Shown here: positions 41,057-51,021 of the stretch, piece after piece
Layout: every line of letters starts with the position of its first letter
Numbering within the stretch: the first letter of the stretch is position 1
Source of the DNA: an uncultured Lachnospiraceae bacterium
GTDB lineage: Bacteria > Bacillota > Clostridia > Lachnospirales > Lachnospiraceae
Assembly (NCBI GenBank): GCA_910585965.1
Contig: CAJUHH010000005.1
Span: 62,001 to 126,000, forward strand
DNA: 64,000 nucleotides
Reading direction: 5' to 3'
Program-made: the position numbers and the translations under genes
Notes under the pieces: generated by a model
The model's input: only the letters and a program-made list of their open reading frames with translations
Database searches by the model: none
Told to the model about the DNA's origin: nothing

Positions 41057-42587
41057 ATGGTAATAAAGCGTATTAATGAAAAAAGAATATTTCGTATTCT
41101 ATTTATTTTTTTAACAATTTTTATGATTTTATATGTTGTAAAAAAGGAAAATATATATTCAGAACCGGATAGTTATGTTCTTCCGATAATTTCGATACAG
41201 TATGGGGGGTATTGTGATTACCCAGGAGGATATTGATAAAGCCCGTGAAGATTTTCCTGATTTATATAAAGATGTATATACATACGAAGATTTAAGAACA
41301 TCAAAATTGCTAAAAATAGATGAAGAAAATTGGATGTCTTTTTACTTTCCTTTCTATGCTTTATTATCTCTTCCTATAAAGCTTTTATTGCAAGCTTTTC
41401 AACTGAATCAATCGAAAGCATTTGTAATAACAAATGTAATATTGAATATATTTGCCTTATATTATTTTTTTATGGTATACAAAAGAAAATCAGGTTTTTT
41501 CAGCGCGTCTCTTTGGACATTATTATTATTGGCAAACCCGATTCTGCTGTATTATAGGTTTATAAGCGCAGAGTGTACCTTATTTTCTCTCATGCTTATG
41601 TCTATGGTTTTATGGAGTGAAAATAAATATAAGAAATCAGCACTGCTGATCAGCATAGCAAGTACAATGAATCCTACAGCTATGGGAACAGGCATCTTCC
41701 TTTTTATCGATTATGCATTGTCGTATTGGAAAAATAATAGAGGAAATCTTTTTCAGAAGAATAATGTGCTTGATATGTTTCAGTTAATTTGTTGCTATGT
41801 TCCTTCTCTAATACCATTTTTAATCAATTATCATTATTTTGGAGTATTCTATCCCAGTTCAAATCTTGCCACTGTAAAGGGACTGTTTACTAGGTTTTTA
41901 GCATATATATTTGATTTGAATTTAGGCTTAGCGTCTATATCCATATTTTTGATTTTACTTTTTATTGCATCATTCATATACAGCGTCTATAAAAAGGAAT
42001 GGAAATTATTCATACAAAGCGGTTCTGTTTTATTTACAATTTTATTATTTTCCATTACAGTTCACATTAATTCGGGAATGTTAAACTGCGCAAGATATGT
42101 TATGTGGATTTTTCCAGCTTTTGTTTTAGTTATTGTAAATACAATGAATTTAGTATTGCAAAATAAAAAAGTTATCTATTGTGCAACGTTATTGTTATGC
42201 TTTGCTTTTCAGCTTGCGTTATTAGTTTATAACGGTTTTTATGGACCGCGCGAATTTAATAGCCTTTCAAAATTAATTTTGAATAATTATCCATCATTAT
42301 ATATTAATATACATCCTTCGACATTTAATTGCAGGGTTAATAATATTGACGGCGCGTATGATATAGATGATATAGTTATTTATGTAAATGAGAAGAATGG
42401 GGAAGTTCGAAAGATTTTATATTTTAATGATAAAACTAATTATTATAGTTTATTAAATAAAATCGGTTCTTCGGAAGATGAGGATTTATCAAAGTTAAAA
42501 GAGAAAATAAAATCTTTTAATAAGAAAAAGTTTTATTATATAAATATAAATAAAAATGCTGAAATTCAGTATTATTTAAAGGATTGA
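41057..42587 (+). pseudogene. Large membrane protein gene broken by a +1 frameshift at a G6 tract
   Basis: The start at 41057 has GGGGAGG upstream and encodes MVIKRINEK, one membrane helix and a loop ending in ISIQYGG. The frame then fails at six Gs (41204-41209) and stops at 41234-41236. Removing one G would continue smoothly into GIVITQEDIDKAREDFPD and the rest, about 510 residues in all. The intact protein would have ten or so helices and an extracellular C-terminus, like GT-C-type or other polytopic glycan enzymes; I do not recognise the family. The gene is much more AT-rich than both flanks. It could be a dead gene, a phase-variable gene or a sequencing error. Confidence 0.75.
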
Positions 42588-42723
42588 TGACGAAAACTGC
42601 AGCTATACAGATGAATTTAAGCAGAGGTCCGATGAAATAAATTTAAAAATCGGACGATGAAGGATCTGCTGGATATATTTTCAAAATTTCAATTTTGGTG
42701 TTCCAAAAATATTCCCACTATCA

Positions 42724-42753
42724 TTGCCAACTTAGCTTCCCCTGTGATAAAAT
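42724..42753 (+). promoter_or_regulatory. Promoter of the second glycan operon
   Basis: TTGCCA (42724-42729), an 18-base spacer and TAAAAT (42748-42753) with an extended TG lie about 80 bp before the flippase gene. A 7-bp stem (42627-42633 with 42649-42655) upstream may be a weak hairpin; it has no T-run. Confidence 0.65.
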
Positions 42754-42831
42754 ATAAGAATATTTTGCCAAGTAAAATTATAACAAACTGAGGCAGGACA
42801 AGGCAAAGAAAATAAACAGAGGTAAAAATCC

Positions 42832-44583
42832 GTGAAGAAAATTCTGAAGAAACTGGATATTTTATTGGATAAAAAGCAGAAAAGGACTATGCTCCTTCTC
42901 GTTTTTTTCATGCTGATCGGCGCGGCGCTGGAACTGCTGGGCGTGGGACTCGTCTATCAGGCAGCGGGGATTATTACGGACCCTGATATATTGGAGAACA
43001 GCAAGACGCTGGCGCAAGTCTATCATATGCTTCATATGGAAGATATGAGGGAATTCACCATGTTTATCATGGGAGCTCTTGTGGCAGTATTCGCGTTAAA
43101 GAATGCTTATCTTTTTTTTCAGAACAAGCTCCAGTTTAAGTTTGTATACAGCAACCAGTTCGCCACATCCAGGCGAATGATGATTAATTTTATGCAAAGG
43201 CCGTACGAATATTATCTGAATGCGGATACTTCCGTGATTCAGAGGAGCATTACTTCTGATGTAAATAATATGTATGGGCTGATTCTGAATTTGCTGCAGC
43301 TGGTCAGTGAGATGATTGTATTTGTTTTCCTGACAGTTTACTGCCTGACGATGGATGTGGTTATGACCGGGACGGTGGCGGCGCTGCTGGTTGTGGTACT
43401 GGTAGTGATTAAATGTATCTTAAAGCCGATTATGCGTAAGGCAGGGGAGGAAAACCAGGATTTTTACAGCGGGCTGTATAAATGGATCGACCAGTCGGTG
43501 ATGGGCATCAAGGAAATCAAGGTGGCGAATAAAGAAAGTTATTTTATCAATGAATACTGCAAGTGCGGGGCAGGATATGTGAACGCGGTACAGCGGTATA
43601 ATCTCTATAATGCCACCCCACGCCTTTTGATCGAGACGGTGGCTATCGCGGGGATGATCTTGTATATGATGATTCGGATCGCCCAGGGGATGCCGGTGAC
43701 GGAAATCATGCCGCAGCTGACGACGTTGGCGGTGGCGGCGATGAGGCTGATCCCGAGCGCGAACCGTATCAATAATTATTTAACCTCTATCGCTTATTTC
43801 GAGCCTTTCTTTATGGGGGTTACGGATAACCTGCAGGAAGAAATCAGGGATGAGAGCGTGAATTATGATGAAGAAGCTTATCGGAAGAAAAAGGATGTGG
43901 AGAAGCTTCCTGTCAGGAAGGAGATTCTTTTAAAGGGGATTACTTATAAATATCCGAATTCGGATGTATTGATTTTTGATAAGGCGACGATGCGGATACC
44001 GGTTGGAAAATCGGTGGGGATTGTTGGAACCTCCGGGGCAGGGAAGACGACGGCGGTAGATATCATGCTAGGGCTTTTGCGGTTGCAGTCCGGCGAAATA
44101 CTGGCGGACGGCGTGGAAGTGAGGGAGCATTATGAATCCTGGCTGAAAAACATCGGCTATATCCCCCAGACCATTTTTATGATTGATTCTACGATAAGGA
44201 AGAACGTTGCTTTCGGCTGCGCAGATGAAGATATTGACGATGGGAAGGTGTGGATGGCCTTGAAGGAAGCCCAGCTGGACGAGTTTGTGCGGGGGCTGCC
44301 CGAGGGGCTGGATACGGGGATCGGAGAGCGGGGGATCCGCTTGTCCGGCGGCCAGAGGCAGAGGATCGGCATAGCCAGGGCTTTGTTCGAAGACCCGGAA
44401 GTACTTGTATTGGACGAGGCGACTTCGGCGCTGGACAACGATACGGAAGCGGCGATTATGGAGTCCATCAATCATTTGCACGGGCGTAAGACGCTGATTA
44501 TTATTGCCCACAGGCTGCAGACGATTGAGAAATGCGATATTGTATACCGGGTGGAAGAGGGCAGAGTGACAAAGGTGCGCTGA
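42832..44583 (+). CDS. ABC-type lipid-linked glycan flippase (PglK/MsbA-like)
   Basis: This 583-residue half-transporter has six membrane helices in the first 330 residues, then an ATPase domain. Walker A GTSGAGKTT, Q-loop YIPQTIFM, signature LSGGQRQRIG, Walker B VLVLDEATS and the H-loop IIAHR are complete. The DILLDKKQKRTMLLL start and the overall plan fit PglK, which flips lipid-linked oligosaccharides in the bacillosamine pathway. The bacillosamine-type genes at 57225-61003 support that. The start is a GTG with AGAGG nine bases upstream. As no Wzx was found in the window, this may be the only flippase here. Confidence 0.9.
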   Translation: MKKILKKLDILLDKKQKRTMLLLVFFMLIGAALELLGVGLVYQAAGIITDPDILENSKTLAQVYHMLHMEDMREFTMFIMGALVAVFALKNAYLFFQNKLQFKFVYSNQFATSRRMMINFMQRPYEYYLNADTSVIQRSITSDVNNMYGLILNLLQLVSEMIVFVFLTVYCLTMDVVMTGTVAALLVVVLVVIKCILKPIMRKAGEENQDFYSGLYKWIDQSVMGIKEIKVANKESYFINEYCKCGAGYVNAVQRYNLYNATPRLLIETVAIAGMILYMMIRIAQGMPVTEIMPQLTTLAVAAMRLIPSANRINNYLTSIAYFEPFFMGVTDNLQEEIRDESVNYDEEAYRKKKDVEKLPVRKEILLKGITYKYPNSDVLIFDKATMRIPVGKSVGIVGTSGAGKTTAVDIMLGLLRLQSGEILADGVEVREHYESWLKNIGYIPQTIFMIDSTIRKNVAFGCADEDIDDGKVWMALKEAQLDEFVRGLPEGLDTGIGERGIRLSGGQRQRIGIARALFEDPEVLVLDEATSALDNDTEAAIMESINHLHGRKTLIIIAHRLQTIEKCDIVYRVEEGRVTKVR

Positions 44584-44618
44584 AAGCGGCTGGATAAGCT
44601 GGAAAGGAAAAACAGGGA

Positions 44619-45071
44619 ATGATAAAGTTTGTATGGAGCATATATAAGAAGTATGAAGAAACGGTAAATTATTTGTTTTTCGGGGTGCTGGCATTCCTGG
44701 TGAACATGGCTGCTTATGCCCTGGCTGCCTGGGTGCTGGGCGCGGATAATGAACAGGCGCTGCTGGTATCCATTGCCACGGCTTTTGCATGGGTTGTGGC
44801 AGTATTATTCGCTTACTGGACAAACCGGACTTTTGTTTTTAAAAGCAAGGTAAAGGATAAAAAGGGGGTTTGGAAGGAGTTTTTTGCTTTTGTGGGGGCG
44901 AGGGTCGCTACGGGGATTCTGGAACAGGTTATTATGATTGTCATGGTAAAACAGATGGGCATCCATCATATGATTGCCAAGTTCGTATGCAATGTGGTAG
45001 TCATCATTTCTAATTATATATTCAGCAAGCTTTTCGTATTTAAAAAGAAACCGGATGAAGGGAAGAATTGA
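44619..45071 (+). CDS. GtrA-family membrane protein
   Basis: This four-helix protein of 150 residues is of the GtrA/DPMS-like family. Typical features are FGVLAFLVNMAAYALAAW in helix 1, the AWVVAVLFAYWTNRTFVF loop and the SNYIFSKLFVFKK end. GtrA proteins are thought to help move a polyprenyl-phosphate monosaccharide across the membrane. In this operon the matching lipid-sugar synthase is probably the GNAT-ArnC-like fusion at 51002, and a receiving GT-C enzyme could be one of the three large membrane proteins. The link is inference from gene order. Confidence 0.9.
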   Translation: MIKFVWSIYKKYEETVNYLFFGVLAFLVNMAAYALAAWVLGADNEQALLVSIATAFAWVVAVLFAYWTNRTFVFKSKVKDKKGVWKEFFAFVGARVATGILEQVIMIVMVKQMGIHHMIAKFVCNVVVIISNYIFSKLFVFKKKPDEGKN

Positions 45072-45078
45072 GGAGAAT

Positions 45079-46209
45079 ATGGGGAAAGAACGAGGCCGGG
45101 GAGAGCGGCAGGCAAATTACGAGCTGCTTCGTATCATAGCGATGCTAATGGTTGTCACTCTTCACTATTTGAGCCATACGGGAATGCTCCTTACAGCGGG
45201 GGGAGAGGGAGGAAGCAGCAGGGTTTTTGGAATGCTGGCAGAGTCCTTTTGCATTGTAGCCGTAAATGTATATGTACTGATCAGCGGATATTTTCTGGTG
45301 GAGGCAGGATTCCGGGCAAGGAGAATCCTTGCGCTGGTATGCCAGGTACTTTTTTATTCCGTGATGATACCTTTGATTATGATGGGAGCCGGTTTGGCGG
45401 CAAGAGGCGGAGAAGGCGGCATTTACAAGCTGCAGCAGTATTTGTTTCCGCTTCAGTCGGAGCATTATTGGTTTGCGGCTTCTTATATATATTTGTATTT
45501 GTTTACGCCGGTATTAAATGCTGCAGCGAAGGCAATGAGCAAAAAGCAGATGCAGATAACGATAGGAGGGCTGCTTTTCTTGTTTTGCGGGCTGAAAAGC
45601 GTCGTTCCCATGCGGTTTGTGATGGACCGGTTCGGCTATGATTTCGGCTGGTTTCTGTGCGTGTATCTCCTGGCGGCATATATCAGACTGCACGGATGTC
45701 CTTTGGTCCGGGATGCGAAACGGGCATGGGGGCTGTATGTCGGCTGTTGTCTGCTGATTTTTGCCATGGGGACGGGGCTGTACATGGTGAACGCGAAGAC
45801 AGGGCAGTTTGCTTATTATATGGAGGTTCCTTATCATTATAATTTTATTTTTTGCCTTCTTGGGGCGGTAGGGCTGTTCATGGCGTTCCGCTATGTGAAA
45901 ATCCCGAAAGGCAGGGTTTCGGAACTGGTCTGTAAATTGTCCCCCCTTACTTTTGGCGTGTATTTGTTCCATGAACATATTGATATAAGGAATGAATGGG
46001 TGGGCTGGATTGAGGAATTTATAGGGCCGGCGGCGCAGTCCGGCGTTTTAGGGTTTGTGCTTCGGCTGCTGGTATCTGTGCTTGTGGTTTATGCGGCGGG
46101 AAGCTTTGTTGATGCAATACGGTTGAATATTTTCCAGTTTATCGGCAGATATATAGGGAAAGGGAAGCTGTCGGCATGGATAAGCGGAGTGGACGGGGAG
46201 TTTCGGTAA
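45079..46209 (+). CDS. Acyltransferase family 3 membrane protein
   Basis: This is a ten-helix membrane acyltransferase of about 376 residues. Family signs are NYELLRIIAMLMVVTLHYLSHTG with the catalytic His, VNVYVLISGYF, HYWFAASYIYLYLFTPVL and FGVYLFHEHIDIR at the end. Such enzymes O-acetylate surface polysaccharides or lipids. AGGAG lies three bases before the ATG at 45079; another start at 45055 overlaps gtrA. It probably decorates the glycan made by this operon. The acyl group is not known but is usually acetyl or succinyl. Confidence 0.87.
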   Translation: MGKERGRGERQANYELLRIIAMLMVVTLHYLSHTGMLLTAGGEGGSSRVFGMLAESFCIVAVNVYVLISGYFLVEAGFRARRILALVCQVLFYSVMIPLIMMGAGLAARGGEGGIYKLQQYLFPLQSEHYWFAASYIYLYLFTPVLNAAAKAMSKKQMQITIGGLLFLFCGLKSVVPMRFVMDRFGYDFGWFLCVYLLAAYIRLHGCPLVRDAKRAWGLYVGCCLLIFAMGTGLYMVNAKTGQFAYYMEVPYHYNFIFCLLGAVGLFMAFRYVKIPKGRVSELVCKLSPLTFGVYLFHEHIDIRNEWVGWIEEFIGPAAQSGVLGFVLRLLVSVLVVYAAGSFVDAIRLNIFQFIGRYIGKGKLSAWISGVDGEFR

Positions 46210-46224
46210 AAGGAGTTTGCGGCA

Positions 46225-47949
46225 ATGGGAGTAAGTAGAGCAGTGGAAGGAAAACTTCATACGGGAAGAAGGATTGCGGAAAAGGTTATATTTCCTGCGG
46301 TGCTGCTGATCTATCCCCTGCTTCTCATCCATCAAGGGATAGATGTTTCAGACACGACGTATTCCCTGGGGTATTATCGGTTTATGGGGGAAATGGATAT
46401 GACCTGGGTGCTGGCTACTTACCTGGCCAATGTGGCGGGAGCATTTTTGCTAAAACTGCCAATGGGGAATACGCTGCTTGGAATGAATTTTTATACGGGG
46501 CTTCTTGTATCGGCGATCGCGCTGGTTTGTTATTATGCCCTGTCCCGCTGGATGCCTTCGTTGATCGTGTTTTTGGGAGAGGTGACGGCGCTGAGCCTGT
46601 GCTGGTGTCCGACAACGATTTTATATAATTATCTGACTTATTTTTTCTTTGCAGCAGGCGCTGTCTGCCTATGCAAGGCTCTTTTGGAGGAAAAGGAAAT
46701 CTGGTTTTTTCCTGCCGGTATCTGCCTGGGGCTGAATGTAATGGTGCGTTTCCCTAATCTGGCAGAGGCGGCTTTGATTGTTGTGGTCTGGTATGCAGGC
46801 TGGCTGAAACGCGAGAAAGGGGCGGCGGTGGCAAGATGGACAGGGCTGTGCTTGGCCGGTTATCTGGCCGGGTTGGGGAGTATATTGCTTGTTATCGTGA
46901 TGAAATACGGGGGCGGTGCTTTTGCGGGAATGATAGAAAGCTTGTTCGGAATGACCGGGGAGGCTTCGGATTATACGCTGGCTGGCATGGTATCTTCTAT
47001 CGCTTCTGCTTATTGGGCAGGGGTTCGGTGGATGGCCTATATGATACCGTGCATGGCGGCGGGCTTTGTGCTGTTTTTGGTTGGCAAAGGTCGGCACGAG
47101 AGGGCAAAAAGGTTGCTTTACTGCGGCGGAATTCTCGTTTTGCTTCGTTTTTACCTGGGGAGGGGAATGTTTTCCCTCCGTTATTATAATGAGGGCTGCG
47201 TGTTCCAGTGGATGATGTTGTTTCTTATTTTAACGCTGGGCTGCTGCGCGGCAGGGCTGGGCGGACTGGTTTCCGGCGGGCGGCAGGAGCGGATTTTGTC
47301 TGCGGCGGCGCTTGTCATTCTGCTGGTGACGCCGCTTGGGAGTAATAATTATACGTACCAGAATATGAATAATATGTTTCTTATTGCGCCATATACTCTG
47401 TGGATGTGCTGGCTGATAGGGAAGAAAACATGGAAGAGAAGCATTCATTTTCCATGGCAGGCGTTTGTCGCGCTGATCCTTTTTATGACATTTGTCCAGG
47501 GGATCGGATTTGGCTGTAATTACGTATTCCGGGACGGGATTTATGGGGAGAAACGGCTGTATACGGTGGATAATAGCCCGGTGCTGAAGGGAATGTATAC
47601 GACGAAGGAAAATGCGGAAAGCCTGACGGGGTTGATCGATTTCTGCCAAAAGAACGGCGTGGGGGATGCCCCTATTCTGCTTTGGGGGGATGCGCCCGGC
47701 CTGAGCTATATTCTGGATACGCCTTCTGCCATTTTTACGACATGGCCGGAAATTCCAAGCAATACTTATGAAGCATTGGATAAAGCCTTGGAGGAATTGG
47801 AATGGAATCCTGATATTATCTTGCATAATGAGCCGGGGAGAGATATAGTGGAAGGGGAGAAAACGGATTTGATTCTGGATTATATAGTGGAATATCATTA
47901 TACATGCATATACGAAAATAGTTGTTATCAAATATATCGATTGCTTTAG
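46225..47949 (+). CDS. Polytopic membrane protein, GT-C-like (574 aa)
   Basis: About a dozen helices are followed by an extracellular C-terminal domain of roughly 110 residues. The first outer loop reads QGIDVSDTTYSLGYYRF, where an Asp near the membrane border could be the GT-C catalytic residue, and FTTWPEIPSN occurs in the tail. I cannot place it in a named family. In the operon it lies between an acyltransferase and a WecE-type aminotransferase gene. It is a reasonable acceptor-side enzyme for a lipid-linked sugar, but direct evidence is missing. Confidence 0.7.
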   Translation: MGVSRAVEGKLHTGRRIAEKVIFPAVLLIYPLLLIHQGIDVSDTTYSLGYYRFMGEMDMTWVLATYLANVAGAFLLKLPMGNTLLGMNFYTGLLVSAIALVCYYALSRWMPSLIVFLGEVTALSLCWCPTTILYNYLTYFFFAAGAVCLCKALLEEKEIWFFPAGICLGLNVMVRFPNLAEAALIVVVWYAGWLKREKGAAVARWTGLCLAGYLAGLGSILLVIVMKYGGGAFAGMIESLFGMTGEASDYTLAGMVSSIASAYWAGVRWMAYMIPCMAAGFVLFLVGKGRHERAKRLLYCGGILVLLRFYLGRGMFSLRYYNEGCVFQWMMLFLILTLGCCAAGLGGLVSGGRQERILSAAALVILLVTPLGSNNYTYQNMNNMFLIAPYTLWMCWLIGKKTWKRSIHFPWQAFVALILFMTFVQGIGFGCNYVFRDGIYGEKRLYTVDNSPVLKGMYTTKENAESLTGLIDFCQKNGVGDAPILLWGDAPGLSYILDTPSAIFTTWPEIPSNTYEALDKALEELEWNPDIILHNEPGRDIVEGEKTDLILDYIVEYHYTCIYENSCYQIYRLL

Positions 47950-47978
47950 GCAATAGCTTTTAAGATGGGAGGAAGCAC

Positions 47979-49109
47979 ATGATTAATTTTAATGTACCCC
48001 CTTATGCGGGGAAAGAGATGGAGTATATCAGGCAAGCGGTGGAAAATGAAAAAATCTGTGGGGATGGCTCTTTTACTTTGAAATGCAGCCGGTGGATAGA
48101 GGAAAAAACGGAAACAGCAAAATGCCTTTTGACTACGTCTTGCACCCATGCCTTGGAAATGGCCGCTTTGTTGGCGGATATTGCCCCTGGGGATGAGGTG
48201 ATCATGCCTTCCTATACCTTTGTTTCTACGGCGGATGCTTTCGTGTTGCGGGGGGCGAAGGTTGTTTTTGTGGATATCCGCCCGGATACGATGAATATAG
48301 ATGAAAATCTGGTCGAGGCGGCGATTACCGAGAGGACGAAGGCGATTGCGGTGGTGCATTATGCCGGCGTGGGCTGCGAGATGGATAGGATTATGGAAAT
48401 TGCGAAAAAACATGGATTGTTCGTAGTAGAAGACGCGGCCCAGGGAATGATGGCTTCTTATAAAGGGAAGGCGCTGGGGACGATCGGGGATTTCGGCTGC
48501 TTCAGTTTCCATGAAACAAAAAATTACAGCATGGGAGAAGGCGGCGCTTTGCTCATACGGGATGCGGGTTATGTGGAAAAGGCAGAGATCCTCAGGGAAA
48601 AGGGCACTGACAGGAGCAAATATTTCCGTGGGCAGGTGGACAAGTATCGCTGGATGAATTATGGCTCCTCTTATCTGCCCAGCGATATGAACGCCGCTTA
48701 TTTATATGCTCAGTTAGAGATTGCGGATGAAATTAACGATATCCGGCTGGCGAGGTGGAAGAGCTATTATGAACAGCTGAGGCCGTTGGCAGAGGCGGGA
48801 AGAATCGAGCTTCCATTTGTCCCGGAAGGATGCGTCCATAACGGGCATATGTTCTATATCAAGACAAAGGATCTGGAGGAGCGGACGGCGCTGATTGATT
48901 TTCTGAGGAAGAATGAAATATTAGCGGTATTTCATTACGTTCCCCTCCATACGGCTCCAGCAGGGATGAAGTTCGGCCGTTTTAGCGGGGAGGATAAGTA
49001 TACGACGAGGGAGAGCGAAAGGATTCTGCGTCTGCCTATGTTCTATAAGCTGACGGAAGACGAGGTAGGGTATATCAGCGGCAAAGTAAAGGAATTTTAT
49101 GGATTGTAA
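47979..49109 (+). CDS. rffA: dTDP-4-amino-4,6-dideoxygalactose transaminase-like (WecE/RffA)
   Basis: This PLP enzyme aminates dTDP-4-keto-6-deoxyglucose to give dTDP-Fuc4N, or a close relative. It has 376 residues. INFNVPPYAGKEMEYIRQA at the start, the TTSCTHALEMAAL phosphate-binding turn, D152 in VVEDAAQGMM and the Schiff-base lysine K181 in SFHETKNYSMGEGG are the specific pattern of WecE/RffA. The YRWMNYGSSYLPSD region also fits. It is followed by a gene whose product starts with a GNAT domain, which could N-acetylate the product. Enzymes for dTDP-glucose are not in this window. Confidence 0.9.
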   Translation: MINFNVPPYAGKEMEYIRQAVENEKICGDGSFTLKCSRWIEEKTETAKCLLTTSCTHALEMAALLADIAPGDEVIMPSYTFVSTADAFVLRGAKVVFVDIRPDTMNIDENLVEAAITERTKAIAVVHYAGVGCEMDRIMEIAKKHGLFVVEDAAQGMMASYKGKALGTIGDFGCFSFHETKNYSMGEGGALLIRDAGYVEKAEILREKGTDRSKYFRGQVDKYRWMNYGSSYLPSDMNAAYLYAQLEIADEINDIRLARWKSYYEQLRPLAEAGRIELPFVPEGCVHNGHMFYIKTKDLEERTALIDFLRKNEILAVFHYVPLHTAPAGMKFGRFSGEDKYTTRESERILRLPMFYKLTEDEVGYISGKVKEFYGL

Positions 49110-51021
49110 GGCTTTTTGCAGAAAATATGAGAATTTTATATTAGCTTCGGTTTTGCTGATCGGATTGTTCTTGTTTGTGAGCGTGCGTTATGATCATTAT
49201 TATGACTTGAACGATGATGTGCTGATCAAGGATCTGATGGCCGGGGTGTATACCGGGGAACCGGAAGGGCATAACATACAAGTATTGTATCCTCTGAGCT
49301 TGGCGGTAAGCCTGGGATACCGAATATTTCCCAGAATGCCGGTGTATGGATTTTTTTTGTGTCTGTGCCAGTATGGCTGCCTTTGGATTATTGTAAAGCG
49401 GAGCCTTAGCTTTTGCAGGGGAACGTGGAAAAAATTTTTTCTTGCGGCGGCAGAAGGAATCGTAATTTGGGGATTGTTTCTGGAACACTTGGTTTTTGTG
49501 CAGTATACGGTGACTTCTGCTTTGCTTTCGGCGAGCGCAGCTTTTTTATTTTTGGCTCCGAAAGAGGATTGGAACGGCGAGGGAATGCAAGTTGCTTTGG
49601 AGGCAGGAAGGGTCGGCAGATTTATCCGGCAGAATATACCGTCTATTCTTTTGGCAGTTTTATCTTTCCAGCTGCGGACGGAAATGATGGAACTGCTTTT
49701 TCCGCTCCTTTGCGTGGCAGGGATGTATCGGTGGTCTTTGGAAGAAAAGATTTTCAGCGGGGAAAGCTATAAGAAATATTTTACTGTTCTGGGAGCGGTG
49801 GCTATAGGGGCTGTAGTTTCCTGGGCGGCAAACAGGGCGGCTTTTAGCGGGGAGTGGAGATCTTATGTAGATTTTTTTAACAGCAGGACGGAACTCTATG
49901 ATTTCCAGGGAATTCCTTCTTATGAAGGAAATGAGGAATGGTATGGAGCTTTGGGGATGACGGAGAAGGCGAAGGATGTGCTGCTGGATCAGTATAATTT
50001 TGGTTTGGATGACAATTTGGATGCGGATGTGCTGGACGCTGTGGTACATTATCAGAAAAAGGCCGGAAAAGATTACGAAGATTTTTTGGCGCGTCTGAAA
50101 GAAAGCCTGGGATGGTACCGATATCGGATTTTTCATAAAGAAGGGACGGATTCTGCCGTGCCGGACGATTATCCATGGAATTATATGGTGATTCTGGGGT
50201 ATGGCGCTGTTTTTCTGGCCGGATTGGAAAAAAGCAAAGATATGGCTGGAAAGGCGGCGGCCCATATAGGAAGGAATGTTTTTTTCCTGTTTCTTTTGGC
50301 AATGGTCAGAACAGTCCTCTGGATGTTTATATTGATGAGGGGAAGGGAACCGGCGCGGATTACTCATTCTTTATATTTGATGGAGTTCGCCGTGTTAATG
50401 GGAATGCTTTTTATGGAGAGAAGGGGAAGGAAGGCGGATCGGGAAGAACTGCAAGGGGCGGGATCTTGGACAAAGTTGCAGGGGATAGGTTATTGTCTTC
50501 TTTTTCCCCTCATATTGACTTGGACAGCCATGCTCGCGGTGCCGGAGGGGATAGATGTCGTTGACAGGGAATTCCATAACCGGGAAAGTGCCAATGGGGT
50601 TTACGAGGGGATGAAAGAATATGCAAAAGCCCATAAGGATTGTTTTTACTTTCAGGATGTGTATTCCGTTGTGTCTTATCCGTCTGAACCTTATGCGGGA
50701 ACGCCATATTCGGAGAAGATGTTTGCAGACGTGGATAATACGCTGGCAAATTATGACCTGATGGGGGGGTGGCTGGTTAAAAGTCCTGCCCAAAGAGAAA
50801 AACTGGAGCAATTTGGAATGAATTCCGTGCGGGAAGGATTGCTGGAAAGCGAGAATGCGTATGTGATGGTGGAACTGGCGAAAGGCGTGGATGATATTGC
50901 CGCTTACTTTCAGGGACAGGGAAATAATGTGAAGGCGGAATTGGTGGACAGTATAGAGGGTATCATCGGCGTATATCGGATAAAAGTGGAGGATGGGCAG
51001 GATGCTGGAGCAGACAATTAG
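49099..51021 (+). CDS. Large polytopic membrane protein of unknown function (640 aa)
   Basis: About ten membrane helices enclose a long extracellular loop (about 255-350). A second extracellular domain covers the last 140 residues. The first loop reads YDHYYDLNDDVLIKDLMAG; the acidic cluster near the membrane is the kind of site seen in GT-C enzymes. No named family is recognised. It starts inside the WecE-like gene with AAGGA six bases upstream and ends over the start of the GNAT-GT2 fusion, so it is tightly coupled to amino-sugar genes. A role as transferase of the lipid-linked amino-sugar is possible. Confidence 0.72.
   Translation: MDCKAFCRKYENFILASVLLIGLFLFVSVRYDHYYDLNDDVLIKDLMAGVYTGEPEGHNIQVLYPLSLAVSLGYRIFPRMPVYGFFLCLCQYGCLWIIVKRSLSFCRGTWKKFFLAAAEGIVIWGLFLEHLVFVQYTVTSALLSASAAFLFLAPKEDWNGEGMQVALEAGRVGRFIRQNIPSILLAVLSFQLRTEMMELLFPLLCVAGMYRWSLEEKIFSGESYKKYFTVLGAVAIGAVVSWAANRAAFSGEWRSYVDFFNSRTELYDFQGIPSYEGNEEWYGALGMTEKAKDVLLDQYNFGLDDNLDADVLDAVVHYQKKAGKDYEDFLARLKESLGWYRYRIFHKEGTDSAVPDDYPWNYMVILGYGAVFLAGLEKSKDMAGKAAAHIGRNVFFLFLLAMVRTVLWMFILMRGREPARITHSLYLMEFAVLMGMLFMERRGRKADREELQGAGSWTKLQGIGYCLLFPLILTWTAMLAVPEGIDVVDREFHNRESANGVYEGMKEYAKAHKDCFYFQDVYSVVSYPSEPYAGTPYSEKMFADVDNTLANYDLMGGWLVKSPAQREKLEQFGMNSVREGLLESENAYVMVELAKGVDDIAAYFQGQGNNVKAELVDSIEGIIGVYRIKVEDGQDAGADN

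Noticed and set aside
42627..42655. Hairpin as terminator of the frameshifted gene
   Set aside because: The stem is only 7 bp with a 15-base loop and no T-run follows, so termination is not supported.
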